Shown here one piece after another: positions 50,934 through 64,000 of a stretch of DNA of 64,000 nucleotides. The stretch's first letter is position 1; each line of letters opens with the position of its first letter. Location of the stretch: NCBI GenBank assembly GCA_034670405.1, contig JAXDDX010000014.1, positions 3,087,001 to 3,151,000 on the forward strand, given 5' to 3'. Source of the stretch: Hoplostethus atlanticus (taxonomy: Eukaryota > Chordata > Actinopteri > Trachichthyiformes > Trachichthyidae). The translations under genes and the position numbers were made by a program. The notes beneath the pieces were generated by a model. That model saw nothing but the letters and a program-made list of their open reading frames with translations, was not told where the DNA came from and did not search any database.

Positions 50934-53900
50934 CACACAGGAGAAGCTACCAGAGCCCAATAGTCCCCAACAACAACAAACAAGTATTCATTCTTTTTCA
51001 CAGCTTTTATTCTTTGACAATTAATACACATCAAATTGAATAAATACAACATATACAGCTCATTTGATGATGATATTTTGTCAGAATGAGGCAAATCTAT
51101 ATATTCTGAGGTATTGAAGCAGACTTGTGCCTAGAAGGTCCTTGGTTTTAAAAGTGGTGGGGTTTGAGTTTGTGTCTGGAGGAATGCTGTATGCTAGGAT
51201 GTGGATACGAATGCTGTAGTGCCCAGGAGCAAAGCATTTGATCCCATAAACTCCAGTCACCTGTGTGGGTTTAGATTTGAGAGCAGAAGTCCCTCCAAAA
51301 GCAAGACATACAGTAGGTGAGCCAAAACTATCTTAATGATGTCAAAAATCCTAGTGCTACTCTAGAGATAGTTACAAATATTGGGTTCTGTCTGTCTCCC
51401 GTTCACTCATGATAATCCTGTTTTCTATGTGTTAAATTAGGATTAACCTGGGTTCACTGGTTTCTAATTTAGGAGCATGGATTCTTGTTCTTACTGACTG
51501 GATCATAGGAATAACACAAGCAGAGTCTTGTATAAACCTTGTGTGTCCAAAAAATAAAGGTTTTAGGGAGGAGAGAAAAAAATATTTTCCAATTCACTCA
51601 TCAAAGATTTGACTTCGCTCATCTCAGGATATTTCAGATAGAGGGGAGAAAGACATGACAGCAGTTAATTACAGAGGAAAAGATAAATTCAAATTTCAAG
51701 GTTTCTGCAGAACAACAATATAAATAAATTCAGTTTTTGAGCTGTTTTCCCCTTTATGTACCTCTCTCTACATTTAATATATTGTAAATAACACAATATT
51801 ACTTCCTTCCCTATCATTACAAACACATTGCAAGCCCTGGCAACAGCCAAACAAATGTTACAAAATAGAAGATTCCTGTCATATAAATGCCACTCACCTA
51901 TTCTGCCTTACAAAGCCAAAAAGTAATAACTGTATTATATATTAACTGTATTAATAACTGTACCCAAAATTTAAACTGTTCTTAAACATAGTCACCATTA
52001 TCTGAGTTGTTCCTCAATTGTGTTCCAACATGAATGTAGGCGACTCCTCAAACATTGGTCAACAATCTTACCGTAATATTCACATATTCAGTTCTAGTCA
52101 ACTGTTATCATTGGGCCACCTAAACAATGGAATTTTGGGGATGCCATAAGCACATATGTTTCTGTTACTGTTGCTGCAGTTTGCCTTTGTTTTCCTCCCA
52201 TGTCGCTGTTTTTTTGCCTTTGTTGGGCAGGATTATTAAAATAGCTTATAAGAAATCTGTAATAAAGCTGTTAACTGCAAATAAGGGTGAGAAATTGTCG
52301 GTTTTCAGCTTCAAAATTATTCCTATGCAGAAGGAAAGTTCAGTGAGGAATAGCGAACTATTCACATCATAGCCAGAAACAAGAAAGAAGAGTTTTAAAG
52401 CGTCATATACAATTTGCACCTTAACACACAATACATGCTGACCCCCCCCCCCCGGGAGCACATTCAGGTTATGTCAAAGAAAATGTGGAATAACCACAGA
52501 CTGATAATAAAGGAGAAGTAAAATGAAAGTAAAAGCATTTACGTATGAGTGACACCTAAACAAACAGGCTTTAGTGTGACAGCATTAGCTCAGTAGTCCT
52601 ACACTTCCAATCCTTGCAAGTTTGATAAGATAGAATGTCATTATTATAAGAAACAGATTGTGCCACTGTGTGTTGTGTTATGGAAAATATTGATGTAAGT
52701 GTGCTTTTGATTTGCTTAAACTATAAATTGCAATAATATGTATGTGTAGTCACAGCCAGTGGAAAACCACTGAGCTAAGAGGAATGTGTGTGTGTGTGTG
52801 TTCATTTGGCAGAAAGTTGGACCTGGGAAATGAGTAGGTCTTGGGGTCAAGGAAGGGCAAGTCATAAAGAGTTGGAGCAGAACTTTTATTGCATGGGAGA
52901 AAACCCCTTTACGGCCAGGTGATGGTGAATGGCCTTGCATATCTTCACTTATTAGCCTTCTACTATGTGTGTATGTAGAACTAGTCAGTCATGTGTATGA
53001 ATGTATCTGAGAAACTGAATTCCTCAGCTCATTCTGCATACACCTCAGTGTGTGGTTTCAGCTCTGCTTGCAAGCATTAAAGGCCTAAGATACGTAAGTC
53101 TCTGACGAATATTGTGTTATAGCTTTATTGAGCTCATCTCACCAACTAGACAAAGTGCAATTGACTTAAATTGCCACGACAGTTGTTTTTTCAGTTAATG
53201 CAGCAAGGTGTCGAATCCAATTTTTATTCTTTGATCAATGCATTAAGGCATTTATATATGAAAACTAGCTCAAAATTACAGTTTTTAATTAAGTTCTTTC
53301 ATTACCAGCTTGACAATAATTTCATGACATTCATTTTATTTATCACTAGTTCCAGCTAGGAATACTGAGCCTCAAGTAATAAAATTTGAGCCTCAGGTAA
53401 CAACATGAAAAGATCAAATCTATTAAGCTCAATTAGTTACAATTTCCAATCTACAAAGCAGAACGATTCTTTCCACAACTCATCAAAAAAAGAGAAACAT
53501 TGATAAGACATATAGTACATGAGCTGAGCTGCAAGAAGTATTAGCTGCAGTAAAGATATTTTTCATGTCATAGTGAGATGGCTAGGTAATGAAAGGTAAT
53601 GGTGAAACAGAATGCATGATAACAATTTCTGGTAGTAGCTGCACAAATATCTGAAAAAATAGCCACTGCTAATACAAAGTAAATGGTACTTAAAGAAAAT
53701 AATTCTGAGGTTTCAACATTACCAAGAGCAAATAATCTTATCTCTATGGAAGGCCTGAGAATGGAGATTTCAATTCTAAATTCTGTTACTCCTGACCTCT
53801 TGTGGCTGAAACAAATACAACATCCAACAATGACATCTGTGTCACAATTGCCCCATCCGCATACGTTCCATTAACTTAGCACTACCTGTGGCTAAATTTT

Positions 53901-54730
53901 GTCACTGTTCTCATAGCTATTACCAGAGAACCAAAGCATGCGTTCAGACTACCAAATAACCATCTAAATGCCCTGTTAAAAACATTAGAGTTTTCCACGG
54001 TACCTCTGAAAACAGTTCTTCTAATCAGTGGTGGCCAAGGTCAGCCCTTCTTTCCCAAACTGACTTCAACAGCCTTTGGCATGTGGTGCGAATGTATGTG
54101 TGTGTGTGTGTGTGTGTGTATGTGTACGTGTGTGTATGTGTGTGTTTACACTGTGGGGATTCGTAAAAGGCTCTTTCGTTGTTATGAATCCATTGATGCT
54201 GCTACTTCTGCGATGTCACTTTTCTAGGCCCTCACGTTCTCATTGTTCTGATTTGGTCTGAAAAACACAGGTGACAAATACATCAGGAAAACACAAAGTA
54301 AATTAAACACGTCTCAGTCTCATTCATATGTCATTGTCTCTCATGATGGAGGAATAGGAATGACAAGGAGAGGACGATGAGATAAATCTATTATAGTCAC
54401 GTTTTACTCTTTATTTGCCATTGCTTTTCTGTTTTAATTATTTTGTGCATGAATGTGTCCAGATGTTGAGAAATCTGTTGCACAAGTTCTAATGCACAGC
54501 ACACTATTTAACATTGAAAATATATGTTTTGATTCAGAACAGTTACTTAGGATCCTGTCTCAAAATACAAACTTGAGTGGTAGCTCAGCTAATGTTTTTA
54601 CTATACTGCATACAGCACAGTTGTTTGTCATGACACTTTGAGGGTGGCTAACTTTTAAGAAATGGTTTAAGAAATTAAACAGGAATAATGTTCCTATTCA
54701 GATCAAGTCACATCCACTGGTACCAGAGGA
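49691..54730. other. Intergenic region between the L2 cluster and the RTE LINE
   Basis: No exon chain recognised. It holds a (GA)n repeat (50879), a poly(C) tract (52441-52453), and TG runs at 52787-52800 and 54095-54140. The last ~8-codon exon of arl6 must lie somewhere on the minus strand left of 57617, but no candidate was convincing. Confidence 0.5.
50879..50929 (+). repeat. (AG)n microsatellite
   Basis: 51-bp homopurine AG run. Confidence 0.97.
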
Positions 54731-54734
54731 TCTT

Positions 54735-56698
54735 GGGCCAAAGGTTGATGATCAACTTCATCGTTTCATCAGACCTGAGGCCGAATATTCTGGACACTCT
54801 GGTGAAGAGACCTAAGAGCTGTTGCCAAAAGCTGTCCATCATGGTGGAAACTAAAGAGTAGTAAAGAGGTCAAACTGAGAAGCAGGCTTTCAGGCCTGGC
54901 TGACATGGGGGTTCCTGATTCAATAGAGAGGTATAGGCAGCCCAAAAAGGCTGCAGCTGTTGTAGGTGTACAAGCGATCACTGGGTTTGGGGAGAGTTCA
55001 AAGAGGCTATGGACAATGACTTTCAAATAGCTTCAAAACCATTTGGAGACTCAAGAGGGGATGGCAGGACATCCCTCAAGCTTAGCAGGGATGGGGAAAA
55101 AAATGACCTGGACTGGGGACATTGTTGGAATGTGTAAGGTACATTCTGAGGATATCCAAATCCTAACAGACACGCCCTTTGTTCAGCAAGCAGTGCTAGA
55201 AGATTCTGGAGGGTCTAAGCCAATCTCCTTGGCAGAGGTCACTGAGGTACTTATAAAGCTCTGCAATGGCAAAGCGCCAGGGGTGGACAGGATCTGTCCT
55301 GAAATGCTGAGGACTCTGGATATAGTCAGGGTGTGGTGGTTTATGTCTCTTAAATATTGTGGATTTCAGGAGCAGTGCCTCTTGACTGACAAACAGGGGC
55401 GATTTGGTCTTTGGGCTCTGAGGTCTGGAGAGTGTCCAGTTCGGTGACATTAGGGTGACATCAGATGATGTCATCCTTTTGTCCTTGTAGGACTGTGACC
55501 GTCCAAGTTTGCTGCTGAGTGCGTCACAGTCAGGATGAGGGTCAGCAGCTCCAAATCTGAGACAGATTTCAGACAGTTCTCTTCTGGAAAAAAGGTGGCC
55601 TGTTCCATTCAGGAGAGTGAGCGTGGAGTTGTTGTCATGAGTCATGAGTGAGGGTAAAAGGGATTGTGAGATTGAGCGCCGGTTATGTGCAGCAACTGTA
55701 GCAATGCAGGAGTTGCATTTGGCTGTAACGGTAAAGAGACAGCTGAGCTAAAAAGCAAAGCTTTCAATTTACCAACCAATGAGGTTCGTTCCAACCCTCA
55801 TCTATGGTCACAAGCTTTGGGTAGTGACCTTAAGAATGAAACTGCAGATACAAACAGCCGGAATGAGGTTTCTCTGCAGGGTAGCTGGGCTCACTCTCTG
55901 TGACAAAGTGAGGAGCTCAGCGGAGAGCACCAGCGCATTGAGAGGCACCAGTTGAGGTGGGTTGGGCACCTGATAAAGATGACCCCCCGCCAGACACCTC
56001 CCTTTGGATGTAAACCAAGCATAGTTGACTAAGGGTCTTTTCACATAGTTCTCTTAGCAGCATCAAGTGGCATGAAATAAATGAATTCTGAACAATTATG
56101 GCACTGAGGAAACTGAATTAGAAATACAATTTAAAATAAACAGGCCTGCTGTGCATTCAATAATATTTGGTTCACAGAATGAACCACAGTAAATAATTTG
56201 GTCCCCTCCTCAGACCGTGTTTGTTTTTTTGAGCAGGCAGATAGAGTACGCACGTGGCCGCTGTGTGATGAGCATGGAGGGACAAAAATGTAATGAAAAA
56301 TGCAAAGAATCGGGAGCGCTTCGTGTTCACAATGGGAAAAACAAGCCAACCGCAAAACAAACTGTAAACAAACCGCTCTCAGACCACCTCCCGAGATGGT
56401 CTCAGTTCAGTTCATCTCAGATGGGTCTGAGATCTTTTGGAGCATTCACATATGCCCCAAACATTTGGCTAACTGCTCTGAGTTCACTAAAATTGGCTGA
56501 AACGGACCAAGTGTGAAAACACCCTGAGGAGACCCAGGACACGTTGAAGGGACTGCATCTCCCGGCCTAGGAGCGCTTTGGGATCCCCCAGTTAGAGCTA
56601 GAGGAGATTACTGAGGAAAAGGATGTCTGGGATGCTCTGCTTTCCCCATTGCCTCCACCACCCTGACCCAGATAAGTGGCAAGAAAATGGATGGATGG
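54735..56698 (+). mobile_element. Degenerate RTE-clade LINE (carries an inserted MITE)
   Basis: Plus-strand remnants: SIERYRQPKKAAA (about 54920), TGDIVG, SKPISLAEVTEVLIKLCNGK, APGVDRICPEMLRTLD (55205-55325), the start of the RT domain. A deletion has removed most of the RT core. The C-terminal remnants resume near 55780 (tggtcacaagctttgggtag) and finish in the tgacccagataagtggcaag aaaatggatggatgga 3' end typical of fish RTE elements (56665-56698). Many stops and indels make it non-functional. Confidence 0.75.
56032..56525. mobile_element. 494-bp MITE inserted in the RTE LINE
   Basis: Termini agggtcttttcacat (left) and tgtgaaaacaccct (right) are inverted repeats. The LINE sequence continues on either side (…cacctccctttgg before, gaggagacccaggacacgtt after). 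No transposase is present. The superfamily is uncertain because the target duplication is not clear. Confidence 0.65.
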
Positions 56699-57616
56699 AG
56701 TTATTAGCTTGAAGAGGAATGTTGCCCACTGCAATGACATAACAGAGAGGTTCGCACCTTGGACAATAAAAAAGTCCAAACCATTTGTTAATGTTGTTTC
56801 AAAACAGTATTCTGAACTAAAGCCCAACGGCTCAGTCACCAAGTTAAGATTGTGAAGGTAAATGGAAAGGAGAATAGTGAAGGTGGCAGGGTAAATCTAG
56901 GAGAGATGTTTATGAGATGTTCTACATATACATAGCAATGCAATAATACAGCACACAACACAACAACAGCCAGTACTCACTGTGAAATTTGATCTATGAA
57001 AGGATTTAAATGAAAAAGAATAAAACACAGTAAAAGAAAAGAACAATGTTGTGGATGTAGTGGATCAGACTGGTCAGATTAAATACCATATTATGTTATA
57101 TATAGCTTGCTGTCAGAGAAATTAACTGGGATCTTCAATAATAATCAATAACACAAAAGCAGGAAAAGTTATCTTCAATCAGAAATGAATGAGTTTTATA
57201 CAAAATCCTTAAAAATAAATACATTTTAAAAACCCTGGGGGGCAGGAGGTTTGCTGTTTGAAATGAGGATGGACAGATAAGGCAATTTTAAACAATGTGA
57301 TTCAATTTGAAAATTAAATTCATTCATTAAAAATCTCACAATCAGAAACAACTGATCTGACCAACAACATTAATTCACATAGGCCAATTTGTGATTGTAT
57401 CTTGTGTAATAACATAGCTCACACCAACATAAAAAAAAAAATGTCATAGGATTCACATGATTCTTGAATGGCCGCAAGAGAAATTTAGGAAAAAGCTGAT
57501 ATTGTGAGTACATTGAAAAGTGAACCAAATATTGTCTACCCAACCAAACTGAGCTCGGCACATCATTACATTTCATACATTTAATATTAATTACTGACTG
57601 TTAATTCTCATCATAC

Positions 57617-60152
<2,536 letters not shown>

Positions 60153-61061
60153 TGACTAGCCAGCTACCATTAGCTGTCTATCTGTCTGATCTTCCAGACA
60201 AAAGAAAAATCACTGTAACAATATAAAGGTAACAGCTTCCCTAAAACAGAACTAGCATGGGTTATTTTTGAGATCTTGGACAGTTCAAACAGTATTTGTT
60301 AACATAAACCCCTCTCTCAAAGCCAGAAACCAGAGAAGCATGGCTCTATTCTGTTCTTTTACTCTTTTACTATTTTACTCTAAAATGTAATCTGAGTTTG
60401 TGATCAGCAACCGGTTACTGATGACTGAAAGTAATATTGACGACTTTCAGACTCGCCAGATTTCAGTATTATGAGATGACCTTGGGTGTTTTGGATGGGT
60501 GCAGGACAGTCCTGGATTCAGAGTTTTCAAAGTGAATGCTGTCTCTCTCAAAATCTTCTGTCGGTTCGGTTTTGGTATATCCACCATAATCCACATTGAA
60601 AGCTGAACTGTAATTAACAATAAACGTAATAGGTACTAGATTAGTCTATTCAGAACATTATTAAGTCTTAGCTCTCTTGTTCCTAGCATGGTGCAAACTT
60701 GGTCATGCTCACACTGCATTGACGAAGAACCTGACTCAATATCAGCTAGCTAATCTCTTGTTATGCTAATGTTACTAGCTAGCATTAGCTAACGTTAAGC
60801 CTATGGTTACCTAGCTAACCCATTTCCCCACGGCACTATGTCACCACTTTCATAAGCTTTCTATGTTAACATGAACAGTATTCACAAATACCATTGATGG
60901 TTGAGACAGGGCACCAAACAGTGAGAAGAAAAACATTTTGATCACAGTTGAAACCTAAACTGGCAACGTAACGTTAGTTAGCGAGTTAGCTGACGATATC
61001 GCTATGGCTATCTTTCCTTATCCACCACTCCAAAACAACATTTTGGAAAGCTGGGTTTTAC

Positions 61062-61130
61062 CTACACTGAATCCTTGAGGTCTTGCTTCCAAGATGCATT
61101 CAACAGTCTGCCCTTATTTTGATAAACAAA
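61062..61130 (-). other. arl6: Candidate arl6 5' non-coding exon
   Basis: The minus strand shows a GTAAAA donor after 61062 (cagtgtag/gtaaaaccc), and T-rich acceptor-like sequence lies just upstream of the ATG (about 60190-60210). The start of transcription is not visible. No TATA box was seen, which is usual for a housekeeping-type ciliary gene. Confidence 0.4.
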
Positions 61131-61763
61131 CCGCGTTACACCAACGTTTCATTCATTTCTCTTCTACTCCTTCAACCTGTGGGGAAAAAATATTTACACT
61201 GTGTTGCTTAGTTACGAGGGTGAGCTCACTGACTCCAGTCCACCATCTAGAGGCCAATTTTATACTGCAACTAGGCTGCCTGTTGCACTTGGTGTATTGA
61301 AGTTAGTTTTACTTAGATTAGATATAGTTAGATTAGTAGTAGCAAAGCAGGTGTAACACATTCACCAATATCCATATTAATTATTTACCTGGCAACACCA
61401 GAGCCATCCATCTAGAAATCTTAAGAGGCTGTACTGTTCTGGGCTGCACTATCACCCAATCTACTGACTTGTATTATATCTTTAATACAAACATAAACTA
61501 TGCATACTACATGAAATCTCTAATTCTGGAGATAAAATGAGACATATGTGTGCTACATATTTTGCCATTATGCTTAACTCTATGAGAGTCTGTGCTGCCT
61601 TTCATCTGTGGCCTACCCTGAGCACCTGTTTGACAAACCCACCTGCTGATTCTTCATGTCCAGAAAATGTGTGCGAGTCTTAAGTGTGGCAGTTAAGAGG
61701 ATATTGTTTATGTGGGGGTGGGGGGATGGGTTGGGGTGGCATCCATGGATACCTGTGCATGTA

Positions 61764-63066
61764 CAATTCTGGCCAAGATTATTGACACCCTTGCATTTTA
61801 TGAAGATAATGTACACTATCTTATGAAATAATTGGAAATTGAAACAACTTTCGGTCTTCACATGTCCATTTGTTTTATTTAACAGCATGTGATCAAACAA
61901 TAAGAATATAAATATTTAAAAAAACATCAATAAGCTTCCTGTACCTTTCTGTTAGCAGTTTCTTCCACTCTACAATTGCAAACCACTCCGGTTCTTCAAT
62001 GTGTGAAGGTTTTCCGTGACCAACTGCACATTTCAGGTCTCGTCATAGGTTCTCAGTGGGATTGAGATCAGGACCAGTTGTATGACTCTGGGTAGCACAT
62101 TTTGCTCTAAAATGCCTTGGTAATCTTCTGATTTCATGATGCCTTTAATATGTTCAAGACATCCAGTACCCGAGGCAGCAAAGCAGCCCACAGCACTATG
62201 GAACCTCCAGCGTATTTGACTGTAGGTAGGGTGTTCTTCTTTTAAAAGCTTCATTTAGTTGTCTGTAAACAAAGCGCTGATCTGCATTGCCAAATACCTC
62301 TAATTTGGTTTCATCGGTCCACAGAATATTTTCCCAGAAGGATTTAGTTTTGTCCAGATGGGTCTTGGCAAAGATCAATCGGGCCTTCTTGTGTTTCTCT
62401 TTCAGCAGTCAGGCCTTCCGTGGCCTTAACCGTAAAGCCCTTCTTTGTTCAGTGTCCTGGCCAGCATATAGTACAGGCTAAAACCATTATCCCAGACCTC
62501 TCCAGGTCAGCCTTGAGATCTTTGGATATCATGCAAGGTGTTTTTTCAATGGCTTGCATCAACCTTCGACGACATCTGAGATCAAGTTTGCTCTCACCAC
62601 CAGGAATACAAAGTTCGAGATGGCCTTAGAGCCTTATGAACGCGTATGTTTGGTGAGAATAGTTTTTCTGACATCCTCAGACAGCTCTTTTCTCGACCAG
62701 GGAAGATGACCAGGGAAGCAGAACAAACAGTTTTATCACTTTAAAATGAATAATCTGTTCATTTATACCATGTGGGCACCTGCAACCTGCCATAGATTAG
62801 TTGAATTACACTGCAAATGACAATCTATTTCCTACAGCAAAATTGATTTGAATTGTTTTAAATAGTGTAAATAATCATGGCCATGGCCACTTTTCAATTT
62901 TGAACCCATAAGTTGTTTGATCATGTGCTGTTGTAAATTGAGAGATGAATGTGTGAAGACCGAACGTTGTTTCAGTTGTTTCAGTTGTTTCACTCTAAGT
63001 ATTTCTGAAGATATTGTACATGATCTGCAAAAAATGCAAGGGTGCCAATAATCTTGGCAAGAACTG
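61764..63066 (-). mobile_element. Tc1/mariner transposon, dead copy with both TIRs
   Basis: 1303 bp. The left TIR (61764-61801: caattctggccaagattatt, then gacacccttgcatttt) and the right TIR (63031-63066) are inverted copies with a few mismatches. TA precedes the left end; the right-hand TA has decayed to TT. Minus-strand fragments of a DDE transposase are readable in two frames: the FWENILWTDETKLEVFG block (62250-62345) and VGCFAASGTGCLEHIKGIMK (about 62110-62200). Stops and frameshifts interrupt it, so it cannot encode an active enzyme. Confidence 0.88.
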
Positions 63067-64000
63067 TTTGTTCTCTTGCTTTCAGATGGACTATGTGGGC
63101 TGTTTGTACAGATCTGTGTGTCTGTCGCTCTGTTTAGTTGTACAGTAGTACAGTACATAAGTTGTTGTTGTGAAAGGGTGTTACTGTTTACTAGTTCCTC
63201 ATCAGGATTCCAAGAAGCCATTTTTCATCAGTGTCATCATCACCACCCTTCTGTATAACAGATATTTGTTATTCAGCAACTTTCCATTATAACACTTTGA
63301 TCAGCAGAAACCAGGTTTGTTTTCGACCAACCTAAAGGGTTTTAAAACTGTCGGGTCTGAAGGGACCTCCATGTGCGGGCCTGAGGTGGTTAAAATTGAA
63401 GAGAAACCCAAATATTAAAACACGGTTGTTGATTAAATTACAGAACAAGGACACTGAATAAAACATACACCTTTCACAAGACATTATGTACATGGGATAC
63501 TGCATTATCATGACGATAGAATATACATTTCTATAAAATCTTATGACATTCAGTGGTCTTCATTTCAAAAAAACTTTGATTGTATTTATCATACTATTGA
63601 TCTGCATTTCCAGCGAAATATTTCAAAAATCAGCAGGAAATGTATAAGACACATTACCCAGTCCTTCAAACCTTTGAATATTGTTATTTCACAAAATCCA
63701 GGCAGTCTTTGTCAGTTCATTCAGTTCATTGTAGGGTGCATATCATTCTACTTTTCAATGTTTATTAAAATGGCATACTATCATGCCATACCATTACTAA
63801 TACCGTACTGTATAGTCTGATAAGTCACATCTTCCCCTCTCTGGTCATGAGGTAACAGATTTGAGACCATTCAAAGTCAATAGAAATCATTGGATTGTCA
63901 CTTGGAAAGATAAGAGGTATTGGTGGCCACTTGAATAGACACTAGAGAAAATGAGTCCTAAATTCAAGTGAGTGCTAGTATTTGCTGAGATAAAGAGACC
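63067..64000. other. Flanking intergenic sequence
   Basis: AT-rich, no exon, repeat family or RNA gene recognised up to the window edge. Confidence 0.5.

Overview
This is a vertebrate nuclear window, almost certainly from a ray-finned (teleost) fish. It has four intron-containing or single-exon animal genes with clear vertebrate orthologues, a high density of (CA/TG)n microsatellites, and a typical fish transposon mix: L2- and Rex1/CR1-like LINEs, an RTE-clade LINE, Tc1/mariner, piggyBac-like and hAT-like MITEs, and tRNA-derived SINEs. No bacterial, viral or CRISPR content was seen.

Layout. (1) 1-16.2 kb, + strand: the 3' three quarters of an LMO7-type gene (PDZ plus C-terminal LIM). I could place 24 coding exons plus one optional 57-nt exon and one alternative terminal exon. 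Without the optional exons, reading-frame phase is conserved from 1123 to the stop at 15746. The CH-domain 5' end lies left of the window. (2) 16.2-26.6 kb: gene-poor DNA with a LINE tail, a SINE, a candidate REST/RE1 element and a perfect 28-bp palindrome. (3) 26.6-28.3 kb, - strand: an intronless KCTD12-like gene whose 3' end abuts a stack of nested transposons. (4) 29.5-31.8 kb: one LINE split by Tc1 and SINE insertions. (5) 31.8-40.3 kb: microsatellite-rich intergenic DNA with one unassigned exon-like ORF at 37943-38100. (6) 40.4-45.8 kb, - strand: a complete slc5a7 (high-affinity choline transporter), 8 coding exons giving 596 aa, plus a probable 5' non-coding exon and TATA/GC-box promoter. 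(7) 46.3-49.7 kb: an L2 LINE inserted in an older repeat, plus LINE tails. (8) 49.7-57.6 kb: intergenic DNA with a degenerate RTE LINE that itself carries a MITE. (9) 57.6-61.1 kb, - strand: arl6 (BBS3), six coding exons; only the last ~8 codons were not located. (10) 61.8-63.1 kb: a dead Tc1/mariner copy with recognisable terminal inverted repeats.

The genes do not form a pathway: LMO7 is a cytoskeletal/junctional scaffold, KCTD12 a GABA-B receptor auxiliary subunit, SLC5A7 supplies choline for acetylcholine synthesis, and ARL6 is the small GTPase that recruits the BBSome. LMO7 and KCTD12 are neighbours in mammals too (human 13q22), while SLC5A7 (human 2q12) and ARL6 (human 3q11) are not. 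The window therefore holds one conserved block joined to a different neighbourhood. I found no convincing new biological system. The most interesting points are GT repeats framing an lmo7 exon (one replaces the polypyrimidine tract of a splice acceptor), transposon sequence reaching the kctd12 stop codon, a near-consensus RE1 site, and an orphan exon-like ORF.
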